Shown: positions 8,565 through 17,141 of the stretch, piece after piece
Position numbering within the stretch: the first letter of the stretch is position 1
How the letters are laid out: the number at the start of each line of letters is the position of its first letter
Assembly: GCA_963696655.1 (NCBI GenBank)
Contig: CAVOLB010000097.1
Location: forward strand, 48,483 to 112,482
Origin: Hypericibacter sp963696655
GTDB taxonomy: Bacteria; Pseudomonadota; Alphaproteobacteria; Dongiales; Dongiaceae
DNA length: 64,000 nucleotides
Direction: 5' to 3'
The notes under the pieces: model-generated
What the model was told of the DNA's origin: nothing
Database searches by the model: none
The model's input: the letters and a program-made list of their open reading frames with translations, nothing else
Position numbers and translations under genes: made by a program

Positions 8565-9740
8565 TTGACGCCGATCCGGCCGCTCGCGGCGTCCGATCCG
8601 GACGCGCGGGCGGTTCCTGCGACCGAACCCGCCGTTCCGGCTGCCGCCCCGGACGAAACCATGCCCTTGCCGGAGGATCCCAAGACGCTCCTGCTCCTGG
8701 GCATCTTCCTGCTGCTGCTGTTCTATGGGCTTTATCTCGCCGGCCAGATCGTCCTGCCGATCATCTTCGCCGCGATCCTCTATCTCGTTCTGCAGCCGGC
8801 CATGCGCCTGGGGACGAAATTCCGCATTCCCAAGAGTGTCGCGGCCATGCTGATGATCGTTTTCGTCATCGCCGGGGTGGGGGCGCTGGGATTCTCCCTC
8901 TCCGCGCCGGCCTCCGATTGGCTCGCCAAGGTGCCGGACGCGCTGGCGCGTCTCGACATGCAGATCCGGGTCTTCAAACAGCCCATCGCCGATCTGGAGA
9001 GTGCCAGCAAGCAGATCGAGCATCTCACGGACAACACCTCCACCGCGGCGACGCCCGTCACCCTGGCAACGCCCGGTGTGACCGGGATGCTGTTCAGCGG
9101 CACCCGGAACATGCTGGTGGGGCTCGGCACCATGGTGGTGCTGCTGTTCTTCCTGCTGATGTCGGGCGATCTGTTCCTGCGCCGCTTCGTCGAGATCCTG
9201 CCGACGCTCAGCAACAAGAAGCAGGCGGTCGAGATCTCGCGGGAGATCGAGAGCAACATCTCGAAATATCTCGCCACGATCAGCATGATGAATGTCGCGG
9301 TCGGCGTGCTGACCGGCCTCGCCGCCTATTTCTGCGGGCTGCCCGATCCGGTCCTGTGGGGAACGCTGGCCTTCCTGCTGAACTACATCCCGATCCTGGG
9401 TCCGCTCGGCGGCATCGTCATCATCTTCCTCGCCAGCCTGCTGACCTTCGGCACGATCTGGCACGCGCTGCTGCCGACCGGCATCTACCTGGCCATCCAT
9501 CTGCTCGAAGGCGAGCTGGTGACGCCGCTGCTGCTGGCGCGCCGGTTCATCCTCAACCCGGTGTTGATCATCGTCTCGCTGGTGTTCTGGTACTGGATGT
9601 GGGGCATCCCCGGCGCGCTGCTGGCGGTGCCGATGCTGGCGACCGTCAAGATCATCTGCGACCGCATCAAGCGGCTGGCGGCGCTGGGGCATTTCCTCGG
9701 CTCCGAGCCGAGGACCGAGGCCCGTTCCGCTGGAACGTGA
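8565..9740 (+). CDS. AI-2E / PerM-family membrane protein
   Basis: This polytopic membrane protein has an initial hydrophobic pair (LLLLGIFLLLLFYGLYLAGQ and VLPIIFAAILYLVLQP), a cytosolic coil, and a C-terminal group of helices with N-Y-I-P-I-L-G-P-L-G and W-Y-W-M-W-G-I-P-G. These are hallmarks of the AI-2E/PerM (YdiK/TqsA) family. Members export AI-2 or exchange sodium for protons in some species, but most are uncharacterised. The start is uncertain: TTG at 8565 gives 391 residues with a proline/alanine-rich leader, while ATG at 8661 gives 359 residues beginning just before the first helix. The frame is open further upstream but without a good start. Confidence 0.85.
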   Translation: MTPIRPLAASDPDARAVPATEPAVPAAAPDETMPLPEDPKTLLLLGIFLLLLFYGLYLAGQIVLPIIFAAILYLVLQPAMRLGTKFRIPKSVAAMLMIVFVIAGVGALGFSLSAPASDWLAKVPDALARLDMQIRVFKQPIADLESASKQIEHLTDNTSTAATPVTLATPGVTGMLFSGTRNMLVGLGTMVVLLFFLLMSGDLFLRRFVEILPTLSNKKQAVEISREIESNISKYLATISMMNVAVGVLTGLAAYFCGLPDPVLWGTLAFLLNYIPILGPLGGIVIIFLASLLTFGTIWHALLPTGIYLAIHLLEGELVTPLLLARRFILNPVLIIVSLVFWYWMWGIPGALLAVPMLATVKIICDRIKRLAALGHFLGSEPRTEARSAGT

Positions 9741-9849
9741 AGCCGTTGCAATGCGTCCAAGCCCCTGGACGCGAATGCCCTTTCGCTCATGGCGGAGTCG
9801 CAATCTTGCCGCTTTGCCGTCGCTGCGACTCCCTGTAAGACCTTGATCC

Positions 9850-11793
9850 ATGTCCCTGTTCAGCTTCTTCGAGCGTCGGCTCGACCCGACGGCGACCGGC
9901 GCCGACGCGGCCCCGCCGTCGGGATTGATGGCCTTCTATTGGCATTATGTGCGCCAGGTTCGCGGCCTCGTCGTGGCCCTGTTCCTGACGGGCATCGCCG
10001 TGGCCTGGCTCGACACCACGATCCCGATCTTCATCGGCCGGATCGTGACGCTGGTCTCGACCCATGATTTCGAGAGCTTCTTCCCGGCGGCCTGGCCGCA
10101 GCTTCTGGGCATGGCGGCGGTGCTGCTGGTGGCGCGGCCGGTGGCCCTGCTCATGCAGAACCTCGTCACCAACCAGGCGATCGCCCCCGGCCTCACCAAC
10201 CTGATCCGCTGGCAGAGCCACTGGCATGTGGTGCGGCAGAGCTGGACCTTCTTCCAGAACGACTTCGCGGGCCGGATCGCCAACCGGATCATGCAGACCG
10301 GCCCGGCCTTGCGCGAAAGCGTGGTCGCCAGCACCAATGCGGTGCTCTACATCCTGGTCTATGGCGGCACGGCGCTCGTGGTCCTGGCCTCCCACGACTG
10401 GTGGCTCTCGATCCCGGTGGTCTGCTGGTTCGCCGGCTATGTGATCCTCCTGCGGATCTGCGTGCCGCGCATGCGCAACCGCTCGCGCGAGATGTCGGAG
10501 GTGCGCTCGGCCCTGACCGGCCGCGTGGTCGACAGCTACACCAACATCCTGACGGTCAAGCTCTTCGCCAGGCCGCGGGACGAGGACGATTTCGTGCGCG
10601 AGGCGGTGGACGAGCATACCCGCACCTTCCACCGCCAGCAGCGGCTGATCACGATCTTCAGCATCACCCTCATCGGGCTCAACATCCTGATGGTGGTGGG
10701 CACCGCCGCGATGGCGATGAGGCTCTGGTCGCTGGGGCTGATCGCGGTCGGCACGGTCGCGATGGCGATACCGCTCTCCTGGCAGATCGCCAACATCGCC
10801 GGCTGGGTGGCGCAGAACGTGACGGCGATCTTCGAGAATGTCGGCGTGGTGCAGGACGGCATGCGCTCGATCGCGGTGCCGCTGCAGATGCCCGATCCGC
10901 CGGATGCCGGCATCCTCAAGGTGACGGCCGGCCATGTGCAGTTCGAGAAGCTGCATTTCGGCTATGGCACCAGCCGCGGCGTGCTGCACGGCATCGATCT
11001 CGACATCAGGCCGGGCGAACGCGTCGGCCTCATCGGCCAGTCGGGCGCCGGCAAGTCGACGCTCGTGAACCTGCTGCTGCGTTTCCACAATCTCGAGCAG
11101 GGGCGGATCCTGATCGACGGACAGGACATCGCCAAGGTCACGCAGGAGAGCCTGCGCGCCCATATCGCGATGGTGACGCAGGACACCTCGCTGCTGCACC
11201 GCTCGATCCGCGACAATATCCGCTATGGCCGTCCCGGTGCGACCGAGGCCGAGGTGCGCGACGCGGCCGCCAAGGCCCATGCGCTCGAGTTCATCGAGAC
11301 GCTGGAGGACTGGCAGGGGCGGCGCGGCTTCGAGGCCCATGTCGGCGAGCGCGGGGTGAAGCTGTCGGGCGGCCAGCGCCAGCGCATCGCGATCGCGCGC
11401 GTGATCCTCAAGAACGCGCCGATCCTGGTGCTGGACGAGGCGACCTCGGCGCTCGATTCCGAGGTCGAGGGGGCCATCCAGGAACAGCTCGAAGGGTTGA
11501 TGAAGGGCCGCACCGTGATCGCGATCGCCCACCGGCTCTCGACCATCGCGCGCATGGACCGCCTCATCATCCTCGAGAACGGCCGCATCGTGGAGCAGGG
11601 GACGCATGCGCAGCTGCTGGAGCTGGGCGGGGCCTATGCCAAGCTCTGGCTGCGGCAGTCGGGCGGCTTCGGCGCCGGCGTCCTCAAGGATGGCGCGTCC
11701 GGCGATTCGGCCATCGTCACGCCGCCGTCGCCCGAGCCCTACAGCGAGGAGCCGCAGCCGCTCGAGGCGGTCCGGGGCTGGGAGCGGCGTTAG
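9850..11793 (+). CDS. ABC transporter, fused permease and ATPase (ABCB-type exporter half)
   Basis: A 647-residue half-transporter. Six transmembrane helices lie in about residues 35-340, followed by a nucleotide-binding domain. Walker A is G-Q-S-G-A-G-K-S-T (about 396-404), the signature L-S-G-G-Q is at about 505-509, and Walker B with the D-loop is I-L-V-L-D-E-A-T-S-A-L-D. H-R-L-S-T-I is the switch region. It should work as a homodimer. Members of this ABCB/MsbA-like group export lipids, drugs, peptides or heme-type compounds; nothing here fixes the substrate. The C-terminal 50 residues form a proline/acidic tail beyond the ATPase domain. The gene stands alone, about 110 bp after the AI-2E-family gene. 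Confidence 0.92.
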   Translation: MSLFSFFERRLDPTATGADAAPPSGLMAFYWHYVRQVRGLVVALFLTGIAVAWLDTTIPIFIGRIVTLVSTHDFESFFPAAWPQLLGMAAVLLVARPVALLMQNLVTNQAIAPGLTNLIRWQSHWHVVRQSWTFFQNDFAGRIANRIMQTGPALRESVVASTNAVLYILVYGGTALVVLASHDWWLSIPVVCWFAGYVILLRICVPRMRNRSREMSEVRSALTGRVVDSYTNILTVKLFARPRDEDDFVREAVDEHTRTFHRQQRLITIFSITLIGLNILMVVGTAAMAMRLWSLGLIAVGTVAMAIPLSWQIANIAGWVAQNVTAIFENVGVVQDGMRSIAVPLQMPDPPDAGILKVTAGHVQFEKLHFGYGTSRGVLHGIDLDIRPGERVGLIGQSGAGKSTLVNLLLRFHNLEQGRILIDGQDIAKVTQESLRAHIAMVTQDTSLLHRSIRDNIRYGRPGATEAEVRDAAAKAHALEFIETLEDWQGRRGFEAHVGERGVKLSGGQRQRIAIARVILKNAPILVLDEATSALDSEVEGAIQEQLEGLMKGRTVIAIAHRLSTIARMDRLIILENGRIVEQGTHAQLLELGGAYAKLWLRQSGGFGAGVLKDGASGDSAIVTPPSPEPYSEEPQPLEAVRGWERR

Positions 11794-11821
11794 CCCCGAG
11801 GCTTTCGCCAAGGCAGCCTCG

Positions 11822-12349
11822 TCAGTGCGCGGTCCCGGGGAATGTCACGACTTCTTCCGGCTTGCCCGCGCGCAAGACCGTGACCGAGGCCGGATCGCCC
11901 GGCTGGCGCGCGAAGGGCTTCAGCGAGACCAGACGGGGCTCGAAATCGGGCGGGGGTGGCGGCAGCGCGGGGGCGTTTGCCACGGGCGATGGCGCCGCGG
12001 CTGCGCCCGGAGGCTGGCTCACATAAACGCCGCCGCCGATGAACGGGAAGAAGGGAAACCGGTGGGGCCGGACCCGGTTGAATCCATTTCCGGCGTTTTC
12101 GGAAACCAGCGGCGGGACCATGTTCGGTCCGAGCGGCGGGACGATGTCCGGTCCCAGCGGCGGTACCGGGCCGCTATTGAAGCGGGGCATCATCGGGGCT
12201 TGAAAATGGCTGCCGCTAGGCCGCGCCGCCGTTTCGGCGGCGGCAGGAGATAGCAGGGCGTAACCGGTCAGGGCCGCTGCCAGGAGCAGCCCGCATCGGG
12301 CAGTGCGTGAGAGCTTCAATCCTCGATCGCGGTGCATGGCGCCTTCCAT
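11822..12349 (-). CDS. proline-rich secreted protein with short repeats
   Basis: A 175-residue minus-strand protein with a signal peptide (MEGAMHRDRGLKLSRTARCG, then LLLAAALTGYALLSPAAAE; cleavage likely after A-A-A). The ATG at 12349 has GGGGAGG about 9 bases upstream. The mature part is low in complexity: P-P-L-G-P-D-I-V / P-P-L-G-P-N-M-V / P-P-L repeats encoded by 24-bp DNA repeats, then A-P-S-P-V-A and L-P-P-P-P-P. The final 40 residues look folded (S-V-T-V-L-R-A-G-K-P-E-E-V). No family was recognised. It points convergently at the ABC exporter gene, with 28 bp between the stops. Confidence 0.6.
   Translation of the reverse strand: MEGAMHRDRGLKLSRTARCGLLLAAALTGYALLSPAAAETAARPSGSHFQAPMMPRFNSGPVPPLGPDIVPPLGPNMVPPLVSENAGNGFNRVRPHRFPFFPFIGGGVYVSQPPGAAAAPSPVANAPALPPPPPDFEPRLVSLKPFARQPGDPASVTVLRAGKPEEVVTFPGTAH
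12108..12173. repeat. 24-bp tandem repeats inside the proline-rich gene
   Basis: About 2.75 copies of a 24-bp unit starting AGCGGCGGGAC (12108, 12132, 12156). They encode the repeated octapeptide P-P-L-G-P-x-x-V on the minus strand. Copy number could vary between strains. Confidence 0.8.
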
Positions 12350-12570
12350 CGGCCAGTGCCTCCCCTTGACTCATATAGGGAGCCGTCCTGCCCTGGGAGA
12401 GGGCAAAAATCGGCCCTTCTCGGCCCCTGGTGGCGCCAGTTCCTACTATACATGGCACGCTCTCCTTCCTCCTGGGCCAGAGGAGGATCGAAAAATCGGA
12501 CACCGGAACGGGCGAGGGAGCGTCGTTCCTCCAGGATGGGGAAGCGGCGGTGTCGTCGAAATATATTCAC

Positions 12571-12601
12571 TTGACATAATAGTCACTTAAGTGCATATAT
12601 A
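12571..12601 (+). promoter_or_regulatory. promoter with palindromic operator for the toxin-antitoxin pair
   Basis: TTGACA at 12571-12576 is a consensus -35. An AT-rich -10 candidate (CATATA at 17 bp or TATATA at 19 bp spacing, 12594-12601) follows. The perfect palindrome CACTTAAGTG (12584-12593) fills the spacer, where an autoregulating antitoxin or toxin-antitoxin complex would block polymerase. The predicted transcription start (about 12606-12608) almost coincides with the toxin coding region. Confidence 0.6.
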
Positions 12602-12618
12602 AGCCGATATGGACGGTC

Positions 12619-12966
12619 TTGATCGCCCCGGAGTTCGAGGATGAGATCGCCGCATTGGAGCCTGCGGTAAGGATTGAATTGCTGGCACAAGCCGGCGTCA
12701 TCGAAAGATTGGGCCCCCTCGGCGGCCGGCCTCGGATCGATTCATTGAACGGTTCCCGGCACGCCAATATGAAAGAACTGCGTTTCGACGCCGCGGACGG
12801 GGTGTGGCGAGTCGCCTTCGCCTTCGATCCCGGCCGCCGAGCCGTTCTTCTTTGCGGCGGCGACAAATCCGGCGTGAGCGAGCAGCGATTTTATCGGGCC
12901 TTGATAAGGAAAGCCGATGAGCGGTTCGATGCTCATCTGGCCCGGCTGAAGACAAAGAGGAGCTGA
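12619..12966 (+). CDS. RelE/HigB-like type II toxin
   Basis: A toxin of about 116 residues in the RelE/ParE superfamily, HigB-2-like: F-E-D-E-I-A-A-L, then PLGGRPRIDSLNGSRHANMKELR and W-R-V-A-F-A-F-D-P-x-R-R-A-V-L-L-C-G-G-D-K, ending in a basic helix. Family members cleave mRNA on the ribosome. The antitoxin gene starts 6 bases after its stop. The start is odd. Homologues begin M-W-T-V, and W-T-V is encoded just before the TTG at 12619, but the preceding in-frame codon (12607) is ATA. The nearest ATG (12609) is out of frame, and an in-frame TAG lies at 12580. Translation from TTG, from a non-standard ATA on a near-leaderless mRNA, or a one-base indel are all possible. Confidence 0.82.
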   Translation: MIAPEFEDEIAALEPAVRIELLAQAGVIERLGPLGGRPRIDSLNGSRHANMKELRFDAADGVWRVAFAFDPGRRAVLLCGGDKSGVSEQRFYRALIRKADERFDAHLARLKTKRS

Positions 12967-12971
12967 CGACA

Positions 12972-13343
12972 ATGCGAGCGCGGAAACTGAGCGAGGTCGT
13001 GGCGGCACTGCCGGCGAGAGAACGAAAGGCAGTCAAAGCGCGCACGGTCGATCTGTTGGCCGAGGAAATGTCGTTGCAGCAGCTGCGCAAGGCGATGAAG
13101 AAGACGCAGGTTGCGATCGCCCGTAAGCTGAACTTGCAGCAGGACGGCGTTTCAAAGATCGAGAGGCGAACCGACCTGCTCATCTCGACGCTCAGCGGCT
13201 ATGTCGATGCGTTGGGCGGGGAGCTCGTGCTGATCGCTCGGTTTCCGGACCGCCCGCCCGTGAGAGTGGGAAGTATTGGTGCCATTGCGGAACCTGCGAA
13301 GGCGCCGCCGGAGAAGAGCCGACAGAGCCGCAGAGCCGCCTGA
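12972..13343 (+). CDS. XRE-family antitoxin (HigA-like)
   Basis: A 123-residue DNA-binding antitoxin. A charged N-terminal helix is followed by a Cro/CI-type helix-turn-helix at about residues 45-80 (LQQLRKAMKKTQVAIARKLN and Q-Q-D-G-V-S-K-I-E-R-R-T-D), then L-I-S-T-L-S-G-Y-V-D-A-L-G-G-E-L. The C-terminus is basic and proline-rich. Directly after a RelE/HigB-like toxin, it forms the antitoxin of an inverted-order (toxin first) type II module, as in higBA. It is the likely ligand of the CACTTAAGTG palindrome at 12584-12593. The family neutralises its toxin by protein contact and represses its own promoter. Confidence 0.85.
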   Translation: MRARKLSEVVAALPARERKAVKARTVDLLAEEMSLQQLRKAMKKTQVAIARKLNLQQDGVSKIERRTDLLISTLSGYVDALGGELVLIARFPDRPPVRVGSIGAIAEPAKAPPEKSRQSRRAA

Positions 13344-13368
13344 TGTATCCCGCGACCCCACAGCCGCC

Positions 13369-15207
13369 ATGTCGATCCCCCGGTTCGCGTCCGGGTCGTT
13401 GGATCGCATGGTTCCGCCAGATTGCGGGCTCGAGACCTGGGCCTTCCATGACACGGCACGGAACCGCGAAGCCATGACTTCCAGCGACCTGACAGACCGC
13501 CGCTCGGTCACGGCCGAGCTGGCGCGCCGCGAGGCCATGCTGGAGGCGATCGGCTATGCCGCCACGCGCATCGTGGGCGGCGGCGACTGGCAGGCCGGAA
13601 TCCAGGACCTGCTGGCGCGCCTGGGGAAGGCCGCCGAGGTCGATCGCGTCACGCTGTTCGAGACGCATAAGGGCCCCGACCACGAGATGGTGCAGAGCTG
13701 CCGCTACGACTGGTGCGCCGCGCCGCTCAAGCCCATCAGCGGCGACCCGCGCTATCAGAACATGCCGATCAAGGATCCCGACACGCCGGACGACGACGAG
13801 TTCGACGACTGGGCCCGGCGGCGCCAGCGCGGCGAGGTGATCCAGACCGTGCGCAGCGCCACCTCGGGCTATACGCGCGAGGTGTTCGAGGAGCATGGCA
13901 CGCTCTCCTTCCTCTCGGTGCCGCTGACCGCAGGCGGGCGCTGGTGGGGCTTCCTCGGCTTCGACGATTGCCGCACCGAGCGCGCCTGGACCGAGATCGA
14001 GATCGACGTGCTGCGCACGGCCGCGGCCCTGATCGCGGGCGCCATCGAACGGCAGCAGACCGAGGCGGAGATCGCGCGCCAGCGCGAGGCGCTGCATCAG
14101 AGCGAGAAGCTGACCGCGCTGGGCTCGCTCCTGGCGGGCGTGGCGCATGAGCTCAACAACCCGCTCTCGGTGGTGGTCGGGCAGTCGCTGCTGCTGGAAG
14201 AGGCGACGCGCGATTCCGCCTTTACCGTCCGCGCCCAGAAGATCCGCTATGCGGCCGAGCGCTGCTCCAAGATCGTGCGGACCTTCCTGGCGCTCGCGCG
14301 GCGGCGCGAGCCCGATCCGCGCCCGGTGCAGCTCAACACGGTCATCGGCATGGCGGCCGATCTTCTGGGCTATCAGCTCCGCACTTCGGGCGTCGAACTG
14401 ACGCTCGATCTGGCACAGGAGCTGCCGGCGTTCATGGCCGACGCGGATCAGCTGCACCAGGTCGCCACCAACCTGATCGTCAATGCCGAGCAGGCACTGG
14501 CCGGGCGGCCGGCGCCACGCCGGCTCAAGATCTCCACCCGGTTCGACAAGGCGCGCCAGGCGCTGCGGCTGGTCGTGGCGGATAACGGACCCGGCATCGA
14601 GCCCGAGATCCGCTCTCGCATCTTCGATCCCTTCTTCACGACCAAGCCGGCGGGGCAGGGAACCGGGATCGGGCTCTCGCTCTGCATGACCATCGTCGGG
14701 ACCCATCGCGGCTCGATCATGCCAAGCGAAACCCCGGGCGGCGGCGCCACCTTCACAGTCGAGCTGCCGCTGGCGGGCCTGCCGGCGCCCAAGCCGGCAC
14801 CGGCGCCGGAAGCGATGTCCCGCGACAGCGAGCCCAGCCGTCGCGTCCTGGTGGTCGATGACGAGGTCGAGATCGCGGAGACCCTGGCGGAGATCCTGAC
14901 CGATCTCGGGCACCGGGTTGAGATGGTGTCGCAAGGGGAGGCGGCGCTGAATCAGCTCAAGGCCGGACCGTTCGATCTGATCCTGAGCGATCTGAAAATG
15001 CCGGTGCTGGACGGGCCGGGCCTCTACGCCGCGCTGCTGCGCGACTATCCTGCGATGACCGAGAAGATCGCGTTCCTGACGGGGGACACCCTATCGCAAC
15101 GCCAGGGCGAATTCCTGGCCGAGACCGGAGCGGCCTGTCTCGAGAAGCCCTTCACGCCCGATGACGTGCGCCGTTTCGTCGGCCATCTGCTGCAGCAGGC
15201 ACACTGA
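13369..15207 (+). CDS. GAF-domain hybrid sensor histidine kinase
   Basis: About 612 residues. A GAF sensor domain (about 60-235) is followed by HisKA with phospho-acceptor H260 in A-G-V-A-H-E-L-N-N-P. The HATPase domain has N-L-I-V-N-A-E-Q-A-L, D-N-G-P-G-I, F-F-T-T-K and G-T-G-I-G-L-S. A C-terminal receiver domain carries D-D in VLVVDDEVEI, phospho-acceptor D541 in S-D-L-K-M-P, and K in E-K-P-F. No transmembrane segment is seen, so it is a cytosolic sensor. The start is uncertain: ATG 13369, ATG 13474 (just before the GAF domain), or 13276, which would overlap the antitoxin. The OmpR-type regulator 0.9 kb downstream could be a partner, but an independent DUF1127 gene intervenes. Confidence 0.88.
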   Translation: MSIPRFASGSLDRMVPPDCGLETWAFHDTARNREAMTSSDLTDRRSVTAELARREAMLEAIGYAATRIVGGGDWQAGIQDLLARLGKAAEVDRVTLFETHKGPDHEMVQSCRYDWCAAPLKPISGDPRYQNMPIKDPDTPDDDEFDDWARRRQRGEVIQTVRSATSGYTREVFEEHGTLSFLSVPLTAGGRWWGFLGFDDCRTERAWTEIEIDVLRTAAALIAGAIERQQTEAEIARQREALHQSEKLTALGSLLAGVAHELNNPLSVVVGQSLLLEEATRDSAFTVRAQKIRYAAERCSKIVRTFLALARRREPDPRPVQLNTVIGMAADLLGYQLRTSGVELTLDLAQELPAFMADADQLHQVATNLIVNAEQALAGRPAPRRLKISTRFDKARQALRLVVADNGPGIEPEIRSRIFDPFFTTKPAGQGTGIGLSLCMTIVGTHRGSIMPSETPGGGATFTVELPLAGLPAPKPAPAPEAMSRDSEPSRRVLVVDDEVEIAETLAEILTDLGHRVEMVSQGEAALNQLKAGPFDLILSDLKMPVLDGPGLYAALLRDYPAMTEKIAFLTGDTLSQRQGEFLAETGAACLEKPFTPDDVRRFVGHLLQQAH

Positions 15208-15240
15208 CCGAGGCCCACTGATCGGGGCTGGGCCGAAATG

Positions 15241-15277
15241 AAAAAACCCTCTTCCTCGGATCGGGAGGAAGAGGGTT
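15241..15277 (-). terminator. Rho-independent terminator of the DUF1127 gene
   Basis: A 13-bp perfect stem (AACCCTCTTCCTC at 15245-15257 against GAGGAAGAGGGTT at 15265-15277) with a 7-base loop. On the minus strand it is followed by a run of six T (15246-15241). It lies 60 bp after the DUF1127 stop codon. No T-run follows on the plus strand. Confidence 0.85.
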
Positions 15278-15336
15278 CGGCAGATGCGGCTGCGGCCGCT
15301 GTGGCGTCAGGGGGCCATGCGCCCCTGCGATCGCCA

Positions 15337-15552
15337 TCAGCTCCGCCAGAAGGGCTTCAAGGCTTCACGATAGACATCGGCCTTCGAGATGCCGATGTCG
15401 CGCAGGGTGCGCTCGTCGAGGCTCGCCAGCATCTGGCGTTCGTCGCTGCGCGTGAACCAGCCGAAGACGTACTCCAGGCCCGACATCAGCGAAGACACCA
15501 TGCCGTATTGGCTCTGCGATTGGAAAAGATGGTCGTTGGATTGGACAGCCAT
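15337..15552 (-). CDS. DUF1127 (YjiS-like) small protein
   Basis: A 71-residue protein whose C-terminal half carries the DUF1127 signature: R-Q-M-L-A-S-L-D-E-R-T-L-R-D-I-G-I-S-K-A-D-V-Y-R-E. The N-terminus is polar and glutamine-rich (MAVQSNDHLFQSQSQYG). DUF1127 proteins are small, arginine-containing and common in alpha- and gammaproteobacteria. Some affect phosphate, carbon or RNA metabolism, but most have no known role. An AAGGGAG ribosome site precedes the ATG at 15552. A promoter-like pair lies about 130 bp upstream and a strong terminator directly downstream, so it is an independent transcription unit inserted between a hybrid kinase and an OmpR-type regulator. Confidence 0.88.
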   Translation of the reverse strand: MAVQSNDHLFQSQSQYGMVSSLMSGLEYVFGWFTRSDERQMLASLDERTLRDIGISKADVYREALKPFWRS

Positions 15553-16082
15553 GTTGATCTCCCTTGTCTGGCGCCGGCCCCCCAGCGGCGATGCTCGTCA
15601 TCGTCCCCGGTCCAGCGCGTCGGAGAGGAATTTGGTCTCCTCGCGTTGCAGCATGGTGTCTGGCAACCGCAAATCGTGTTTCTATTATTGCAGGCTTGGT
15701 TGCTTTCCCAACCTTCCCTGAAACAATATGCCGGCCGGCGACCCCGCGGACATGATGGGCGACATGCGGGAGCCCGAAATCCCAGGAACGGCAGGATGGC
15801 TGGCCAAGCCGCCAGAATCAGGGGTTTCTGGGCTTCCTGGCCGGGCTCTCGGCCGACTCCGAGGAATATTGTCGCCCTCCAATCGCGGCCGTGCATCGGG
15901 ACGGGGATTTGGGTAATGTGTCAGCGCTTCTGGCGGAAGTTTGGGAGCGCCGAACGGGCCCAGCGATCGGTAACGAACCTCCCGCCCCGATGCCGGGTCC
16001 TCAGGAAGCCGGCATCGGGAGAGCTTGAAAGTCGTGCCCGCGGCGGCAATTCCGGCGGGCACGGGACCAGTGGGATCAGGGG
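15553..16082. other. 530-bp non-coding region before the OmpR-type regulator
   Basis: No convincing gene was found; the short frames here lack family similarity. The left part is the leader of the minus-strand DUF1127 gene with its promoter candidate at 15683-15711. The right part should hold the promoter of the response regulator at 16083, but no clear -35/-10 pair was recognised. Confidence 0.5.
15683..15711 (-). promoter_or_regulatory. candidate promoter of the DUF1127 gene
   Basis: On the minus strand, TTGGGA (15711-15706), a 17-bp spacer and ATAATA (15688-15683) form a sigma70-like pair. This predicts a leader of about 125 bases before the ATG at 15552. Only the pattern match supports it. 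Confidence 0.4.
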
Positions 16083-16808
16083 ATGGATGGCAAGACCCGC
16101 CTGTTGATCGTGGATGACGATCCGGACGTGCAAGGGACGGTCCGCGAATATTTCGAGATGCAGGGATTTGCCGTCAGCGTCGCCGGCGACGGGACCGCCA
16201 TGCGCCAGGTCCTGGCCGCCGAACCGATCGAAGTCGTGCTGATGGATTTGCATCTGCCCGGGGAAGACGGTCTGGCCCTGACGCGCGAGCTGCGCGCGAA
16301 GGGCGGCATCGGAATCGTGGTGGTGACGGGCCTGGGCGAGACCGTGGACCGGATCGTCGGGCTGGAGATGGGCGCCGACGACTATGTCACCAAGCCGTTC
16401 GACCTGCGCGAGCTCCTGGCGCGGGTCAAGAGCGTGCTGCGGCGGGTGCGCACCGGCGGCGTCACGCGCGCCGCGACCCCGACGGCGGCGATGGAGAAGA
16501 TCCGGATGGGGCGCTGCACGCTCGACGTGGCGTCGCGCAAGCTCTATGACCCGAACGGCGAGGAGATCGCCATGACCAGCATGGAATTCGACCTGCTGGT
16601 GGCCTTCGCCAAGAATCCCAACCGCGTGCTGAGCCGCGACCGCCTGCTCGAGCTGGCGCATACCCATGGCGAGGAAGTGTTCGACCGCAGCGTCGATGTC
16701 CGCATCGCGCGGATCCGCAAGAAGATCGAGGTCAATGCCGAACGCCCCGAGGTGCTGAAGACCGTCCGGGGCGTCGGTTATATGTTCGTCCCCGACAGCG
16801 CGGCCTAG
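16083..16808 (+). CDS. OmpR-family response regulator
   Basis: A 241-residue two-domain regulator. The receiver domain (1-120) has acidic pocket D11-D12-D13, phospho-acceptor D55 in L-M-D-L-H-L-P-G, a T-G switch residue in V-V-T-G, and K104 in T-K-P-F. The winged-helix DNA-binding domain (about 140-238) has M-T-S-M-E-F-D-L-L, V-L-S-R-D-R-L-L-E and R-K-K-I-E, ending R-G-V-G-Y-M-F. It would bind direct repeats at target promoters after phosphorylation. No kinase is immediately adjacent; the hybrid kinase ending at 15207 is the nearest candidate. A small lipoprotein gene lies convergently downstream. Confidence 0.92.
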   Translation: MDGKTRLLIVDDDPDVQGTVREYFEMQGFAVSVAGDGTAMRQVLAAEPIEVVLMDLHLPGEDGLALTRELRAKGGIGIVVVTGLGETVDRIVGLEMGADDYVTKPFDLRELLARVKSVLRRVRTGGVTRAATPTAAMEKIRMGRCTLDVASRKLYDPNGEEIAMTSMEFDLLVAFAKNPNRVLSRDRLLELAHTHGEEVFDRSVDVRIARIRKKIEVNAERPEVLKTVRGVGYMFVPDSAA

Positions 16809-16836
16809 ACCCCGGGGCCCGCCGACAGGGCCGTTC

Positions 16837-17028
16837 TCATTTCCTCGGATGCATGACGAAGACGCCGCGCTGTGAATCGTACTGCGGCGCCTCGCAGCTC
16901 GCGAGCCCGATCGCGGCCGCGGGCAGCAATCCCCATCCGATCAGATTCAAGAGCCGTCGGCGCGAGACCGCCGGACCGTTGGCGCGCAGACGCGCGGTGC
17001 CGGCCTCTTCAAGCTGCGTGTCGATCAT
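16837..17028 (-). CDS. small lipoprotein-like protein with twin-arginine N-region
   Basis: A 63-residue protein. After a polar 20-residue lead come S-R-R-R-L-L-N-L-I-G-W-G, a hydrophobic core GLLPAAAIG and a lipobox L-A-S-C. The predicted mature peptide is only about 20 residues (CEAPQYDSQRGVFVMHPRK). The twin arginines could mean Tat export. The start at 17028 is chosen because a GAGGGATGGGG tract precedes it; a longer frame from 17139 looks like non-coding extension. Function unknown. It is small enough that its reality needs transcript evidence. Confidence 0.5.
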   Translation of the reverse strand: MIDTQLEEAGTARLRANGPAVSRRRLLNLIGWGLLPAAAIGLASCEAPQYDSQRGVFVMHPRK

Positions 17029-17141
17029 CGGTGCACCCCATCCCTCATGCCCGCACGCTAACGCGGAACTTCCCCCGCTGTCACGGGGGGCTTGCACCGG
17101 GCCGAGCGGTCCAGCGCCCGATATCAGAAAATCATCCATCG

